This document shows, piece by piece, positions 25,560 through 36,910 of a DNA stretch of 64,000 bases (the first letter of the stretch is position 1; every line of letters starts with the position of its first letter). The stretch comes from Sporolactobacillus putidus (GTDB lineage: Bacteria > Bacillota > Bacilli > Bacillales > Sporolactobacillaceae). The translations under genes were made by a program, and so were the position numbers. The stretch spans positions 186,001-250,000 of the forward strand of contig NZ_BMOK01000002.1 in the NCBI RefSeq assembly GCF_014647035.1, in the 5' to 3' direction. The notes under the pieces are model-generated. The model ran no database searches. It saw only the letters and a program-made list of their open reading frames with translations, and was not told the DNA's origin.

Positions 25560-26969
25560 TTATTTAGCTATATGAATGGGTTTGCCAAGAACCACATCGG
25601 CTGCTTCCATAGCCATTTCTCCGAGTGTCGGATGGGCGTGAATCGTCAGAGCCACATCTTCGGCCGTCATTCCGGATTCAATCGCCAATCCGAATTCTGC
25701 GATCATATCGCTCGCATTTGTTCCGACAATTTGTGCACCGAGAATCAGGCCGTCCGAAGCCCTGGTCACGATTTTCAGAAAACCGTCCGTTTCGCCCAAT
25801 GAAAGCGCCCGGCCATTTGCCGCGAACGGGAACTGTCCTGATTTAACTTCGTAACCTTGTTTCTTTGCCTCTTCTTCCGACAAACCGACGGTCGCAATCT
25901 CCGGATCTGAAAAAACAACAGCCGGCATGGCCCGGTAGTCAACCTCGGAAGATTCACCGCCGATCGCTTCCGCGGCCACCTTTCCCTCATACGAGGCTTT
26001 GTGAGCGAGGGCCAGTCCGGGGACAATATCTCCGATTGCATAAATTTTCTCCGATGTGGTCTTTCCCTGCTTATCGACCTTAATCAGACCCCGTTCCGTT
26101 GTCTCAACTCCCGCCATGTCAAGGCCCAAATCTCTCGTATTCGGCCGCCGGCCGACTGTAACCATGACATAGTCCGCATCAAAGATCCTTGTTTCCCCTT
26201 TAATCTCTGCCGTCACCTTTACGCCTGCCGGTGTCTCTTCAACCCCTCTTGCCAGTGCTTCTGTAAAGACGGTGACACCTTTAGCTTTCAGCTTTTTCTT
26301 AACAGGGGCAATCAGGCGCTTGTCAAATGCCGGAAGAATAGAAGGGGTTCCTTCCAGGACAACCACTTCGGTGCCGAAACCGGCATAAGCAGAGCTCAGT
26401 TCAATGCCGATATAGCCCCCGCCGATCACCACCATTTTTTGAGGAACTTCTTTGAGAGCAAGAGCTCCGGTAGATGAGAGTACCCGGTCACTCCATTTGA
26501 AACCAGGGATTTCAATCGGACTGGAACCCGTGGCTATGATGCAGTGATTGAATTTGTAACGCGATGATTCATAACCATGATTCACCCGGACCACATCCGG
26601 CTCTACAAATAGCGCTTCTCCTTCGACAAGTTCGATATCGTGCGCTTTGAGAAGGCTTCTGACGCCGCCGGTCAGACGGCTGACAACCGTTCCTTTCCAC
26701 TCCTGGAGCTTCAGAAAGTCCAGTGAAACATGGTCCGCCTTGATTCCGTAATCTTCCGAATGCTTTGCCTGTTCAAAACGATGGCTTGCCGAAATCAACG
26801 CTTTCGAAGGAATACAGCCGACATTGAGGCAGACCCCTCCGACATGTTCTTTCTCAATAACGATCACTTTCTGGCCAAGCTGTGCCGCGCGGATCGCAGC
26901 CACATAGCCACCCGGCCCTGCTCCAATGACAATTGTGTCCGCTTCCGTCGTGAATTCCCCGACAACCAT
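25560..26969 (-). CDS. pdhD: Dihydrolipoyl dehydrogenase (E3)
   Basis: FAD flavoprotein that reoxidises dihydrolipoyl groups of the 2-oxoacid dehydrogenase complexes with NAD+. It is 469 aa. Features: FAD site [19 protein letters not shown], redox disulfide [18 protein letters not shown] site [19 protein letters not shown], and the C-terminal His-Glu dyad in [13 protein letters not shown]. It is the last gene of pdhABCD, two bases after pdhC. Confidence 0.98.
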   Translation of the reverse strand: MVVGEFTTEADTIVIGAGPGGYVAAIRAAQLGQKVIVIEKEHVGGVCLNVGCIPSKALISASHRFEQAKHSEDYGIKADHVSLDFLKLQEWKGTVVSRLTGGVRSLLKAHDIELVEGEALFVEPDVVRVNHGYESSRYKFNHCIIATGSSPIEIPGFKWSDRVLSSTGALALKEVPQKMVVIGGGYIGIELSSAYAGFGTEVVVLEGTPSILPAFDKRLIAPVKKKLKAKGVTVFTEALARGVEETPAGVKVTAEIKGETRIFDADYVMVTVGRRPNTRDLGLDMAGVETTERGLIKVDKQGKTTSEKIYAIGDIVPGLALAHKASYEGKVAAEAIGGESSEVDYRAMPAVVFSDPEIATVGLSEEEAKKQGYEVKSGQFPFAANGRALSLGETDGFLKIVTRASDGLILGAQIVGTNASDMIAEFGLAIESGMTAEDVALTIHAHPTLGEMAMEAADVVLGKPIHIAK

Positions 26970-26971
26970 TT

Positions 26972-28237
26972 CTACCCCTCCAAAATTAGGCGTTGTGGAT
27001 CAGATAACAGCCTTTTTATTTTGTTCATTGCCCTTTGAGCCGTTGCGCCGTCAATCAGTCGGTGGTCGAAGCTCATAGACAGAGCAAGCATTGGTGCAGC
27101 AACAATCTCCCCATCACGGATAATCGCCTTTTCCGCGATACGACCGATTCCCAGTATCGCGGATTCCGGCTGATTGATGACAGGCGTAAACCACTGCCCG
27201 CCTTCGGATCCGATATTGGTAATTGTGCATGTCCCGCCCCTCATCTCTGCGGCAGCCAGTTTTCCGGTACGGGCTTTATCAGCCAGTTCTTTGATTTCTC
27301 CGGCAATTTCGTACATTGATTTCGACTCCGCGTGCTTCAGAACGGGAACAACGAGACCGGCATCGGTATCGGCCGCTATCCCGATATTGTAATAATGTTT
27401 ATATACAATTTCCTGATGTTCTTCATCAAGAGTCGCATTAATGACCGGAAAAGCTTTAAGTGCGGCAACCAGAGCCTTGACGACATAAGGAAGATAGGTT
27501 AATTTGACCCCTTGTTCCGCCGCCTCTTCTTTAAAAAGTTTCCGATGTGCAACAAGCTTGGTGACATCGACTTCATCCATCAGTGTCACGTGCGGCGCCG
27601 TTAACACGGATTGTGCGGTAGCTCTTGCGATCGCCCGCCGAATGCCAATAAACTTTTCCCTTGTCTCGTGAAAACCTTCTCCGGTTAGTTGCTGTGCCGG
27701 CTCCTCTGCTTCTTTTATGGGTTCTGAAACAGAAGGCTGCGGTTCATTGGGCGCTGCAATAAAGTGATCCACATCTTCCCGAAGTACCCGGCCGTTTTTC
27801 CCCGTTCCCTTCAATTTGCCGATGTCGATTCCTTTTTCTCTCGCATATTTTCGTACGGAAGGCATGGCGATTACACGACTGGATGACTGTTCCTCTGAGA
27901 CGGCGGCACTCGCACCGCTTTTTTCAACGGTCCGGTCTCCATGGGATTCAGTTACTTGTGCAGACACGCCCGCTGTCTCCTGCGCTTGCTCTTCATCATC
28001 TTCCGAGTCAAGTGTGATCACGACGGTCCCCACTTCAACGGTCTCGCCTTCTTCGGCATTTATTTCAAGCACCTTCCCATTAACTGGTGAAGGAATCTCA
28101 ACAACCGCTTTGTCATTTTGCACTTCGGCAAGCGCGTCGTCTTCTTTCACCTGATCACCGGGTTTGACAAACCATTTGACAATCTCACCTTCATGTATCC
28201 CTTCACCAATATCCGGCAATTTAAATAAATAGGCCAA
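26972..28237 (-). CDS. pdhC: Pyruvate dehydrogenase E2, dihydrolipoamide acetyltransferase
   Basis: Core of the complex, moving acetyl groups to CoA. It is 421 aa. One lipoyl domain lies at about 1-80, with the lipoylated lysine in [14 protein letters not shown]. An acidic, Ala-poor linker follows, then a peripheral-subunit-binding domain ([19 protein letters not shown]), a second linker, and the catalytic domain with [13 protein letters not shown]. The start is a TTG with GGAGGGG eight bases upstream and a perfect family N-terminus ([15 protein letters not shown]). Confidence 0.97.
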   Translation of the reverse strand: MAYLFKLPDIGEGIHEGEIVKWFVKPGDQVKEDDALAEVQNDKAVVEIPSPVNGKVLEINAEEGETVEVGTVVITLDSEDDEEQAQETAGVSAQVTESHGDRTVEKSGASAAVSEEQSSSRVIAMPSVRKYAREKGIDIGKLKGTGKNGRVLREDVDHFIAAPNEPQPSVSEPIKEAEEPAQQLTGEGFHETREKFIGIRRAIARATAQSVLTAPHVTLMDEVDVTKLVAHRKLFKEEAAEQGVKLTYLPYVVKALVAALKAFPVINATLDEEHQEIVYKHYYNIGIAADTDAGLVVPVLKHAESKSMYEIAGEIKELADKARTGKLAAAEMRGGTCTITNIGSEGGQWFTPVINQPESAILGIGRIAEKAIIRDGEIVAAPMLALSMSFDHRLIDGATAQRAMNKIKRLLSDPQRLILEG

Positions 28238-28300
28238 TGGCGCTTCCCCTCCTTCTCATGCGTCAAGCATCGTCCTCTTTTTCTTTTCTATTTAAAAACG

Positions 28301-29278
28301 TTAGAAACTGATAATTTCCTTTACCTTGCCTACAATGTCGTTCTCATTCGGAAGCCAGGCATCTTCCGCAGCCGCAAACGGGAAAACCGTATCCGGTGCA
28401 GTTACACGTCCGACAGGAGCCTCTAAATACAACAGTGCCCGGTCATTTATTTCCGCGATCACATGGGCGGCAATTCCCGCCTGTTTTTGCGCTTCTTGAA
28501 CCACAACGGCCCGGCCTGTTTTTTTAACGGATTTTGTGATCGTCTCGACATCAAGCGGACTGATTGTTCTAAGATCGATCACTTCGACGTCAATGCCGTC
28601 TTTTTTCAATTGCTCCGCCGCTTTCAGAGATGTTCTGACCATAGCTCCATAAGTGAGAATCGAAATATCGGTTCCTTCTCGCGTAATTTTTGCTTTGCCG
28701 ATTTCGACAGTATATTCATTTTCCGGCACTTCTTCCCTGAAAGAACGATAAAGTTTCATATGTTCAAGGAACAGCACCGGATCATTATCGCGGATTGCGG
28801 AAATAAGCAAACCTTTTGCATCATAGGGATTGGAAGGGATCACAACCTTCAAGCCGGGACACTCATAAAACAAGCCCTCCAGATTATCCGCATGCAATTC
28901 AGGAGTCTTGACACCGCCTCCGAAAGGCGAGCGGATCGTCACAGGCGCCTGATAGACCCCGCCCGACCGGTAACGCAGGCGAGCGAGCTGCGACGCGACG
29001 CTGTCCATCGCTTCAAAAATAAAACCAAAAAATTGAATTTCCATAACCGGCCTGTATTTTTGGAGTGCAAGCCCAAGGGCAAGACCGCCGATTCCAGATT
29101 CAGCAAGCGGCGTGTCGAAAACGCGGTCTTCGCCGAACTCATTATAGAGTCCTTCGGTCGCCCGAAAAACGCCCCCATTCTTCGCGACGTCTTCACCAAA
29201 AACAAGGACATTGTCGTCATTCCTCATTTCTGTGCGAAGCGCGTCCGTAATCGCCTGAATCATCGTCATCTGTGCCAT
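28301..29278 (-). CDS. pdhB: Pyruvate dehydrogenase E1 beta
   Basis: Beta chain of thiamine-diphosphate-dependent pyruvate decarboxylation. It is 325 aa. Recognised by [67 protein letters not shown] and the C-terminal [20 protein letters not shown]. It starts two bases after the pdhA stop and is separated from pdhC by 63 bases. Confidence 0.98.
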   Translation of the reverse strand: MAQMTMIQAITDALRTEMRNDDNVLVFGEDVAKNGGVFRATEGLYNEFGEDRVFDTPLAESGIGGLALGLALQKYRPVMEIQFFGFIFEAMDSVASQLARLRYRSGGVYQAPVTIRSPFGGGVKTPELHADNLEGLFYECPGLKVVIPSNPYDAKGLLISAIRDNDPVLFLEHMKLYRSFREEVPENEYTVEIGKAKITREGTDISILTYGAMVRTSLKAAEQLKKDGIDVEVIDLRTISPLDVETITKSVKKTGRAVVVQEAQKQAGIAAHVIAEINDRALLYLEAPVGRVTAPDTVFPFAAAEDAWLPNENDIVGKVKEIISF

Positions 29279-29280
29279 GG

Positions 29281-30399
<1,119 letters not shown>

Positions 30400-30431
30400 T
30401 CATTTCTGAAAAACAAAAATGACAAAAATCA

Positions 30432-30445
30432 CAAAAACGCTTTCA
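30432..30445 (-). promoter_or_regulatory. cre-like site upstream of pdhA
   Basis: Minus-strand TGAAAGCGTTTTTG matches the CcpA box TGWAANCGNTNWCA at 12 of 14 positions, failing only at the last two. It is 66 bases before the pdhA start. Carbon control is inference. The rest of the 442-base pdhA/def gap holds the site at 30668 and no gene. Confidence 0.4.
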
Positions 30446-30667
30446 TCTCCTGAGATTTACCGCCGCTGATTCATCCGGCAACCCTGCCCCTCAGGAAGTG
30501 CGTTTTTTCTCTTTAATCCGCCTGTTGTCACTTTCTGCAAATTGGTACCTATTTCATTTTTTAGGTCATCCCTTTTTAAACGGAAAAAAAGACATGACAG
30601 CAGAACAAAGCTCATTTTCAGTTTATAATACCTTATTCGGCTAAGTCAAACATGAGGTCTCCAGCAA

Positions 30668-30681
30668 GGCAAGCGCTTACA
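30668..30681 (+). promoter_or_regulatory. cre-like site between pdhA and def
   Basis: GGCAAGCGCTTACA has the palindromic core AAGCGCTT and 12 of 14 matches to TGTAAGCGCTTACA. It lies 128 bases before def and 302 before pdhA. Which gene it serves is unclear. Confidence 0.5.
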
Positions 30682-30808
30682 CTTCGTTTCAGCGCAACAG
30701 CTGGCCATCGGGGGGGCCTTTTTCAAACAGCATAGTAAACATGCCCGGGTTTTAATGATACACTGTACTTACAGATTTAAGGAAAGTAATGGAGGAGTGG
30801 CACGAATC

Positions 30809-31363
30809 ATGATTACGATGGACGACATCATACGGGAGGGCAACCCTATTCTCCGGCAGATAGCCGAGGAAGTCCAGCTTCCCGCGACTGACGAAGAAAA
30901 AGAAACTTTAAGAAGAATGCTCGAATTTCTAAAAAACAGTCAAGATAAGGAGACAGCTGAAAAATACGATTTGCGCGCTGGTATTGGCCTGGCCGCACCC
31001 CAAATTGCCATCAGCAAGCGAATGATTGCATTGTTTCTGGACGATGATAACGGCAAACACTTTGAGTACATGCTGTTCAATCCAAAAATTGTCAGTCATT
31101 CTGTTGAAAATACGTACCTTGAAGGAGGAGAGGGCTGTCTCTCTGTCGATCGTGAGGTTCCCGGCTTCGTTCCCCGCCACGCACGCGTGAAGGTCAAAGC
31201 CTTCGATATCAACGGCAAACCGTTGACCTTGCGGCTGAAAGGCTATCCCGCAATTGCGATTCAACATGAAATCGATCACTTGAACGGCATCCTGTTCTTC
31301 GATCGTATTGATAAAGACAACCCGTACAAAATCCCTGATCACATTGCCGAAAGTGAGCTGTAA
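30809..31363 (+). CDS. def: Peptide deformylase
   Basis: Fe/Zn metalloenzyme that removes the formyl group from nascent N-terminal methionine. It is 184 aa, the type 2 form of Gram-positives. Motif 1 is [11 protein letters not shown], motif 2 [15 protein letters not shown] (metal Cys) and motif 3 [15 protein letters not shown] (two metal His and catalytic Glu). GGAGGAG is 11-13 bases before the ATG at 30809; upstream frame was discarded. Confidence 0.97.
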   Translation: MITMDDIIREGNPILRQIAEEVQLPATDEEKETLRRMLEFLKNSQDKETAEKYDLRAGIGLAAPQIAISKRMIALFLDDDNGKHFEYMLFNPKIVSHSVENTYLEGGEGCLSVDREVPGFVPRHARVKVKAFDINGKPLTLRLKGYPAIAIQHEIDHLNGILFFDRIDKDNPYKIPDHIAESEL

Positions 31364-31364
31364 T

Positions 31365-31394
31365 GAAAAAAGCCCGGATATCCGGGCTTTTTTC
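31365..31394. terminator. Bidirectional terminator between def and ykrA
   Basis: AAAAAAGCCCGGATATCCGG-type hairpin: stem AGCCCGGAT/ATCCGGGCT with A6 and T6 flanks, between convergent genes. Confidence 0.9.
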
Positions 31395-31422
31395 ATATAC
31401 ACACGATCAGAACATTCTTTTC

Positions 31423-32211
31423 TTATAAAAGCCCGATTTCTTTAAGGCCGTAATATATACCGTCTCTGTTCACAGGACGGGTCACGAAGTCCGCGGCGTT
31501 CTTTGCATCGGCAACCGCGTTGCCCATGGCGACACCCGTCCCGACAAACGAAAGCATTTCTACATCATTGTTTCCGTCCCCGAATGCGCATGCCTCATCG
31601 GGGGCCAAATTCAGTTTCTCAAGCATGCTCCGGATTCCTGAAGCTTTGGACCCGCTCTCCGGAATTACATCAACCCCGTATGGGTGCCATCGGACATACC
31701 TGAATGCATCCAGAGGTTCTTTCTCTAAATAACTCGAATCGTCTTGTTCTGAATAGAACAGCAGCGCCTGATAGATCTCATGCTGTTTGTAAAAGTCGGG
31801 ATCTTCCTCAGGAAAGGGAAGGTTCAACTTTAAGCTTGCGATACTCTGCTCGACCCGTTTGTTTTTTTTGCCGTCAATTCTCATTGTTCTTTCATTAAGA
31901 AAGACAAGCCGATTCCCGATCTCAGACGATTCCTTCTCCAACTCATGAAGTGCCGGCTTTGAAAGCGGGTTTTTGAACATCGGCTCGTCCTCATGCACGA
32001 CATAGGATCCGTTGAAGCTGACAAACGAATGAATGGCCAGCTGCTTTCTCAAACCCTCGAACATGAACGGTGCCCGGCCGGTCGCAATCGCTGTAATTAT
32101 ACCTTTTCTCTGTAAGTCCCTGACAGCTTCCGCTGTCGATTCAGGTACCGATTTATCCTGATCATACAGCGTATTGTCGATGTCGAAAAATACTATTTTC
32201 ACTTTGGACAT
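31423..32211 (-). CDS. ykrA: Cof-type HAD hydrolase YkrA
   Basis: A 262-aa haloacid dehalogenase phosphatase with a C2B cap, of the Cof family acting on sugar phosphates or flavin nucleotides. Motif I is VFFDIDNTLYDQ, motif II AIATGRAPFM, motif III the Lys region, and motif IV AFGDGNNDVEMLSFVG. GGGGG lies eight bases before the ATG at 32211; the longer frame is spurious. Substrate unknown. The 371 bases towards rpoY hold no gene. Confidence 0.93.
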   Translation of the reverse strand: MSKVKIVFFDIDNTLYDQDKSVPESTAEAVRDLQRKGIITAIATGRAPFMFEGLRKQLAIHSFVSFNGSYVVHEDEPMFKNPLSKPALHELEKESSEIGNRLVFLNERTMRIDGKKNKRVEQSIASLKLNLPFPEEDPDFYKQHEIYQALLFYSEQDDSSYLEKEPLDAFRYVRWHPYGVDVIPESGSKASGIRSMLEKLNLAPDEACAFGDGNNDVEMLSFVGTGVAMGNAVADAKNAADFVTRPVNRDGIYYGLKEIGLL

Positions 32212-32582
32212 CGATGAATCCCCCTCAGCATTTTTTCTAAATGGTCGATTGATCGTCTCATCCGATTTTTCGACAAACCTGCGGAAAACAGATGGAACGC
32301 ACCGCTTCCTGCGGACAGGCCGATAATCTCCGCGGGTCAACCATTGATTTTCTATAAGAAATACACACCTCTTTATTATAGCAGGTCGGTAAAGGTGGCG
32401 GGAAACAACTGATTGCTACGGTTTTTTCCTCCGGATTTGTCAAAACTAAGGACCGGAAGCCGTGGAACGATTTGGACTGAAATCAAGGCCTGTAATAGGA
32501 CTGATAGCGTAAACGATGAAAAACCTTTGCTTTTCATATATAATGGTTTTTAGAATCATTTTCTCAGAGAGGAGCAAGCTAT

Positions 32583-32792
32583 ATGGTTTTCAAAGTGCTG
32601 TATCAGAAATTAAAGGAGGAAGTCCCCGTACGGGAGAACACGGAGACTTTGTACCTCGAAGCAAATGATGTCCGGGACGTTCGAAAAAAATTGGCAGAAC
32701 GGCCGTATAACGTTGAATTTATCCAGCCGCTGAGCGGTAAATTTCTCGAATACGAAAAGAAATCTGCTGAATTCAAACTGGAGAAGATATAA
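32583..32792 (+). CDS. rpoY: RNA polymerase epsilon subunit
   Basis: A 69-aa Firmicutes-specific small subunit of RNA polymerase with a phage Gp2-like fold. The core is [19 protein letters not shown] and [27 protein letters not shown] lies before the ATG. It sits four bases upstream of rnjA, the conserved Bacillales pair. TATAAT at 32538-32543 is a plausible -10, without a good -35. Confidence 0.97.
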   Translation: MVFKVLYQKLKEEVPVRENTETLYLEANDVRDVRKKLAERPYNVEFIQPLSGKFLEYEKKSAEFKLEKI

Positions 32793-32796
32793 TCTT

Positions 32797-34503
32797 ATGA
32801 AATTTGTTAAAAACCACCAAACGGCCGTATTCTCACTGGGCGGGCTGGGTGAGATCGGGAAAAATACCTATGCAGTGCAGTTTCAGGATGAGATCATTGT
32901 GATTGATGCAGGGATCAAGTTCCCTGAAGATGATCTGCTCGGCATCGATTATGTGATTCCCGACTATAGCTATCTGGTCAAAAACGTCGATAAGGTGAAG
33001 GGCCTTTTTATTACACACGGTCATGAGGATCATATCGGCGGTGTACCCTACCTGCTTCGCGAGCTGAACGTCCCGATCTATGCAGGCAAGCTCGCCGCGG
33101 GTCTGATCCGCAATAAACTGGAGGAACACAATCTCCTGAGGCAGACCGTCATTCATGAAATCACTGAAGATGACGTCATCAAGTTTCAGAAAACTTCCGT
33201 CAGTTTCTTCAGAACCACACACAGCATTCCCGATTCTTACGGAATTGTTGTCAGAACACCGCAGGGAAACATTGTCGAAACCGGAGACTTCAAATTTGAT
33301 TTCACACCGGTCGGCGGCCAGATCGCCAATTTAACAAAAATGGCGGATATTGGAAAAGAAGGCGTTCTCTTGCTGATGTCTGACAGTACGAACGCAGAGG
33401 TTCCCGGATTCACCATGACGGAACGTGAAGTCGGGGAAAACATTAAGGATATTTTTCGGAAAGTGGATGGACGGGTCATTTTTGCGACCTTTGCATCAAA
33501 TATCCACAGACTGCAGCAAGTTGTTGATGCTGCCGTCGAAACAGGGAGAAAAATAGCCGTGTTCGGACGCAGTATGGAAGCTTCGCTGACCATCGGAGAA
33601 GAGCTTGGCTATATCAAAGCGCCAAAGGATACCTTTGTCGATCATCAGCAGATCAATCATCTCGCCGATAATCAGGTGACCATTCTGTGCACCGGCAGTC
33701 AGGGCGAACCGATGGCCGCATTGTCCCGAATTGCGGGAGGAACCCACCGCCAGATTCAAGTGCAGCCGGGCGACACCGTCATCTTCTCATCGTCTCCGAT
33801 TCCAGGCAACAAGGTGAGCATCAACCGGACGATCAACCAGCTGTATCGGGCGGGAGCCGACGTGATTCACGGCAAGCTGAACAATATTCATACTTCCGGT
33901 CATGGCGGCCAGGAGGAAGAAAAGCTGATGCTCCGGCTGCTTAAGCCGAAGTTTTTCATGCCGATTCACGGCGAATACCGGATGTTGAAAAAGCATGTGG
34001 AAACGGCGCACGCCTGCGGAATTCCTTACGATCACTCCTTTATCATGAATATCGGGGATGTACTCGCTCTGGATCAGAATCAGGCCAGCGTAACCGGTAA
34101 GATTTCTTCGGGTTCCGTCTATATTGACGGGAGCGGTATCGGCGATATTGGCAATATCGTGCTCCGCGACCGGCGCATTCTATCGGAAGAAGGTCTGGTT
34201 ATTGTTGTCGTCAGTGTCGATATGGAGGCGCACAAAATTCTGGCAGGACCCGATATCATCTCAAGAGGATTCGTCTATATGCGCGAATCCGGAGATTTGA
34301 TCAGCGAGGCACAGGAGCTGCTGACGTCGCATTTGCAGAAGACTATTCTCCGTAGTACGCTGCAGTGGTCTGAAATCAAGAGTGAAGTCAACGAAATTCT
34401 CGCTCCTTTTCTTTATGAAAAGACGAGACGCAAGCCGATGATCCTTCCGATTATTATGGAAGTCAATGAAAAAGGAAACAGACAGGTGGAAAACAGCAGA
34501 TAA
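32797..34503 (+). CDS. rnjA: Ribonuclease J1
   Basis: Metallo-beta-lactamase/beta-CASP nuclease with 5'-3' exonuclease and endonuclease activity; central in mRNA decay and rRNA maturation. It is 568 aa, slightly longer than usual. Motifs: [29 protein letters not shown] (zinc), [21 protein letters not shown], beta-[23 protein letters not shown], and [12 protein letters not shown] with [11 protein letters not shown]. It is co-transcribed with rpoY. The stop is followed at once by a dispersed repeat. Confidence 0.98.
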   Translation: MKFVKNHQTAVFSLGGLGEIGKNTYAVQFQDEIIVIDAGIKFPEDDLLGIDYVIPDYSYLVKNVDKVKGLFITHGHEDHIGGVPYLLRELNVPIYAGKLAAGLIRNKLEEHNLLRQTVIHEITEDDVIKFQKTSVSFFRTTHSIPDSYGIVVRTPQGNIVETGDFKFDFTPVGGQIANLTKMADIGKEGVLLLMSDSTNAEVPGFTMTEREVGENIKDIFRKVDGRVIFATFASNIHRLQQVVDAAVETGRKIAVFGRSMEASLTIGEELGYIKAPKDTFVDHQQINHLADNQVTILCTGSQGEPMAALSRIAGGTHRQIQVQPGDTVIFSSSPIPGNKVSINRTINQLYRAGADVIHGKLNNIHTSGHGGQEEEKLMLRLLKPKFFMPIHGEYRMLKKHVETAHACGIPYDHSFIMNIGDVLALDQNQASVTGKISSGSVYIDGSGIGDIGNIVLRDRRILSEEGLVIVVVSVDMEAHKILAGPDIISRGFVYMRESGDLISEAQELLTSHLQKTILRSTLQWSEIKSEVNEILAPFLYEKTRRKPMILPIIMEVNEKGNRQVENSR

Positions 34504-34650
34504 AGAAAACTTGGCTCAGCCAAGCCTTTGGCGCAGGCTGAGCCTTAGTTGCGGGGTCAGGACGGCCTAATGCCGAACATACCGCAGGACGCGGCGTATG
34601 TTCGGCCAATAACACGATAATCCTTTCAATCTTATACTTTCCTGGTGTAA
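34504..34650 (-). repeat. Dispersed repeat copy 2 (long form)
   Basis: Read on the minus strand it matches copy 1 over its whole length: TTACACCAGGAAAGTATAAG, the insert with outer stem CCGAACATA/TATGTTCGG around CCGC-GTCCT-GCGG, then GGCCGTCCTGACC, GCAACTAAGGCTCAGCC and CTTGGCTGAGCCAAG. The outer stem is longer than in copy 1 and remains paired. It begins one base after the rnjA stop. Confidence 0.85.
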
Positions 34651-34662
34651 CTTCACCCCGAC

Positions 34663-34709
34663 AAAAGACCGGAAACGCGGCAGAATCAGCGTTTTCGGTC
34701 TTTTATTTA
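34663..34709 (+). terminator. Terminator downstream of rnjA
   Basis: Arms AAAAGACCGGAAACGC and GCGTTTTCGGTCTTTT with one mismatch, followed by TTATTT. It serves rpoY-rnjA beyond the repeat. Confidence 0.8.
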
Positions 34710-34768
34710 TATTACAGGTATGCCCGAAGGCTACTTTCTCTTCAGTGCAACACATTAAATCATAATGA

Positions 34769-35287
34769 TTATAGATAGCGCCTGACCTGTTTCATATATT
34801 TTTTGTAGTCTTCGCCAAATTGTGAAATACACCATCTTTCTTCAGATAAAATAAGGTAGTGCACTGAAATTTGAAGTAAAGTGAGTGCAGATAATAGCAA
34901 CCAAGAGCGGGTTAATATGCTGCAGCCTAAAAAATACAAGAAAAAAGCTAAATACATTGGATTCCGGGAAATCCTGTACAAACCGTTAAGATTCAACCCA
35001 TTTTCGTTCGGCTTGGCAAACTGTACAATGGATATACAATATAAAACCATTCCCAAAACATAAATTCCAAGTCCCACGAAACTAAACAAGCTATTCAATC
35101 TCGTTTTTATAAAAAGTGAAATAATCAGCAAAGATAATGTCGTTATGATATAAACCAAATAAGCGATCTTTTCTATGCCCTCTGTCGGTGGATAAAATGC
35201 GGCACGCTTCATCGCTTCCTTGCCCAGAATGGCTAATAGGCCATAACGTATAAATAGAATAGGCAGCACCAGAACAAAACCATTCAC
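34769..35287 (-). CDS. Isoprenylcysteine methyltransferase-family membrane protein
   Basis: A 172-aa protein with four or five helices and the ICMT/PEMT signature GLYRISRNPMYLAFFLYFLG, followed by EERWCISQFGEDYKKYMKQV (E-E-x-x-L/F...Y-x-x-Y). Bacterial members are SAM-dependent membrane methyltransferases of uncertain substrate. The start is a GTG with GGAGG nine bases upstream. It is A/T-richer than its neighbours and absent from the B. subtilis order, so it may be acquired. Confidence 0.85.
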   Translation of the reverse strand: MNGFVLVLPILFIRYGLLAILGKEAMKRAAFYPPTEGIEKIAYLVYIITTLSLLIISLFIKTRLNSLFSFVGLGIYVLGMVLYCISIVQFAKPNENGLNLNGLYRISRNPMYLAFFLYFLGCSILTRSWLLLSALTLLQISVHYLILSEERWCISQFGEDYKKYMKQVRRYL

Positions 35288-35434
35288 AACATCCCACCTC
35301 CGATCAATAAATGTTTTTAGAAATGTCGTATAGCGTCCAGAACAGATCTGTAATCTGTATTCGTTGTACGGGAAACGGGCTCCTGCTTTTTTTCTTCATG
35401 CAGTCATAAAGTGATGTAGCCAAGTCTGAACGAA

Positions 35435-36454
35435 CTACTTGCTGTTTGATCGTTTAAAAGCGGCGTTTCTGCGGACTATTGAACGCTTGAGGATGAGAAA
35501 AGAAGCAACGACGGCAACAGCCAGGGCCATAGTCAGAGAAATGAACCATGCGGATCCTGACAGGCCGATAAGATCAGGGGCAAGCTGTATTTCAGGATAA
35601 ATGACATAAGGAAGATGCGACAGGCTGTAACCCATCAACGCAAATAAGTACTGGAGCATGACAAACAGGAAAGACAAGCGATAATGCCGTTTCAAAAAAA
35701 GCAGGGTCACGGCAAGCAGACAAAAGATAAGCGAGAGCAGAAACATCCACGAAAAATTCAGCGCATTCATGAAATGATCCGGGTTCTGCCTTTCGAGTCC
35801 GAGGAAAACAAATCCGCTTGCCGCAACCGTAGGCATGCTCCAGAATAAAGCAATGTTCCTCATGCCGTCGCTTAGTGTCTCATTATTGCAGGAACGGGCA
35901 AAATGGGCAAAATACATCGCGCTTATGTAGAAAATACTGACGATCGAGATCACAATGACGGACCAAAAATACAAATTGGTGCCGAGCTGTGCCATAAAAA
36001 AGGCGACGTTTCCTGTTCCGGAAAAACCTCCCTCACTGACAACCATGGCGATACTGAGTACGGGTGGAATCAATACCCCGGTCAGGCCGTTTCCCGCCAC
36101 GCAAAAAGCTCTGATCCCGGATTTCTTTGAAAGCAGCTCCGCCATGGCATAAAAAGTGCCTTTCAACAGAGTCAGCAAGGCTGCAACGATCCCCGTAAAT
36201 AAGAACGGTGTCTGATAAACCAATGAAACGTCCGGTGAGAAACTTAAGACAGCGGCAAACAATAAAACAAAGCAAATGTTGGCCACCTCCGATACCGGAG
36301 AGAGATAATCATCCAACAGAGCATACATCCGCTCCTTTTTCTGAAACACCTGACCGTAGAAAAGATAAAAACTTGCTCCGAAATCCACGGAAGCAAGAAT
36401 TAAATAACTGTAAATTAAAATCCAAAGGGCAACGAACACCAGCGGTTCAGCCAT
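35435..36454 (-). CDS. Cytochrome bd oxidase subunit II-like protein, without subunit I
   Basis: A 339-aa protein with eight or nine helices of the CydB/YthB type. The first helix carries ALWILIYSYLILASVDFGAS with the DFG motif near the membrane face, followed by DDYLSPVSEVANICFVLLF. Subunit II binds no heme but is needed for bd oxidase assembly. No cydA-like gene lies on either side. GGGAG lies eight bases before the ATG at 36454. Its upstream neighbour is a repeat region and then ykuU. Confidence 0.82.
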   Translation of the reverse strand: MAEPLVFVALWILIYSYLILASVDFGASFYLFYGQVFQKKERMYALLDDYLSPVSEVANICFVLLFAAVLSFSPDVSLVYQTPFLFTGIVAALLTLLKGTFYAMAELLSKKSGIRAFCVAGNGLTGVLIPPVLSIAMVVSEGGFSGTGNVAFFMAQLGTNLYFWSVIVISIVSIFYISAMYFAHFARSCNNETLSDGMRNIALFWSMPTVAASGFVFLGLERQNPDHFMNALNFSWMFLLSLIFCLLAVTLLFLKRHYRLSFLFVMLQYLFALMGYSLSHLPYVIYPEIQLAPDLIGLSGSAWFISLTMALAVAVVASFLILKRSIVRRNAAFKRSNSK

Positions 36455-36687
36455 CACGCGCACTCCCTCTCCGGATTGCCGGCTCCCCTGCCGGATCCGC
36501 CACATTTCAACATCTGTCTTTCTTAAGATACTACCCTCATTATATCAAAACACAAGAGGATCGAAACAAAGGCCGCAGCGATAGCTCTCTTTCATTCTTG
36601 ATTTGCCTGGAACGGTATTTTTTACTGATTCTCCCGCTAGCTCATGATAACCACTGTCTGTGCCGTTGTACAGCTAACAAGCAGGTG

Positions 36688-36830
36688 ATGAAAAAGGTCC
36701 CGACCCACCCTAAACTCAGAGATTATCATCCCAAAGTGCGGAAGAATCGCCCCGAACTCAAAAATTATTGACCTAAGATACGAATAAATCGCCCTGAAAT
36801 TGAAGACTATTGCCCTAATATGCGGAGCCG
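36688..36830. repeat. Degenerate 42-bp tandem repeat
   Basis: Two full 42-base units, 36730-36771 and 36772-36813, with partial units on both sides. Shared core AATCGCCCYGAAMT followed by AARAYTATTGM. Each unit has two halves of about 21 bases. The first 18 bases of unit 36730 (CCCAAAGTGCGGAAGAAT) recur exactly, inverted, at 62701-62718. The rest of the 456-base gap between ykuU and the cydB-like gene holds nothing coding. Confidence 0.65.
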
Positions 36831-36837
36831 ATTAGTA

Positions 36838-36881
36838 CAAAAAAAGATCCGGTTCCTGTAAGAGCAGTGCCGGATCTTTCC
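36838..36881 (-). terminator. Terminator after ykuU
   Basis: Minus-strand stem AAAGATCCGG/CCGGATCTTT followed by seven T, thirty bases after the ykuU stop. Confidence 0.85.
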
Positions 36882-36910
36882 TATTCGTCAAAAACTTTTC
36901 TGTTATAAAA

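Noticed and set aside
36208-36771. 187-codon plus-strand frame through the cydB-like gene start and the repeat
   Set aside because: Crosses a promoter region and a repeat, no ribosome-binding site.
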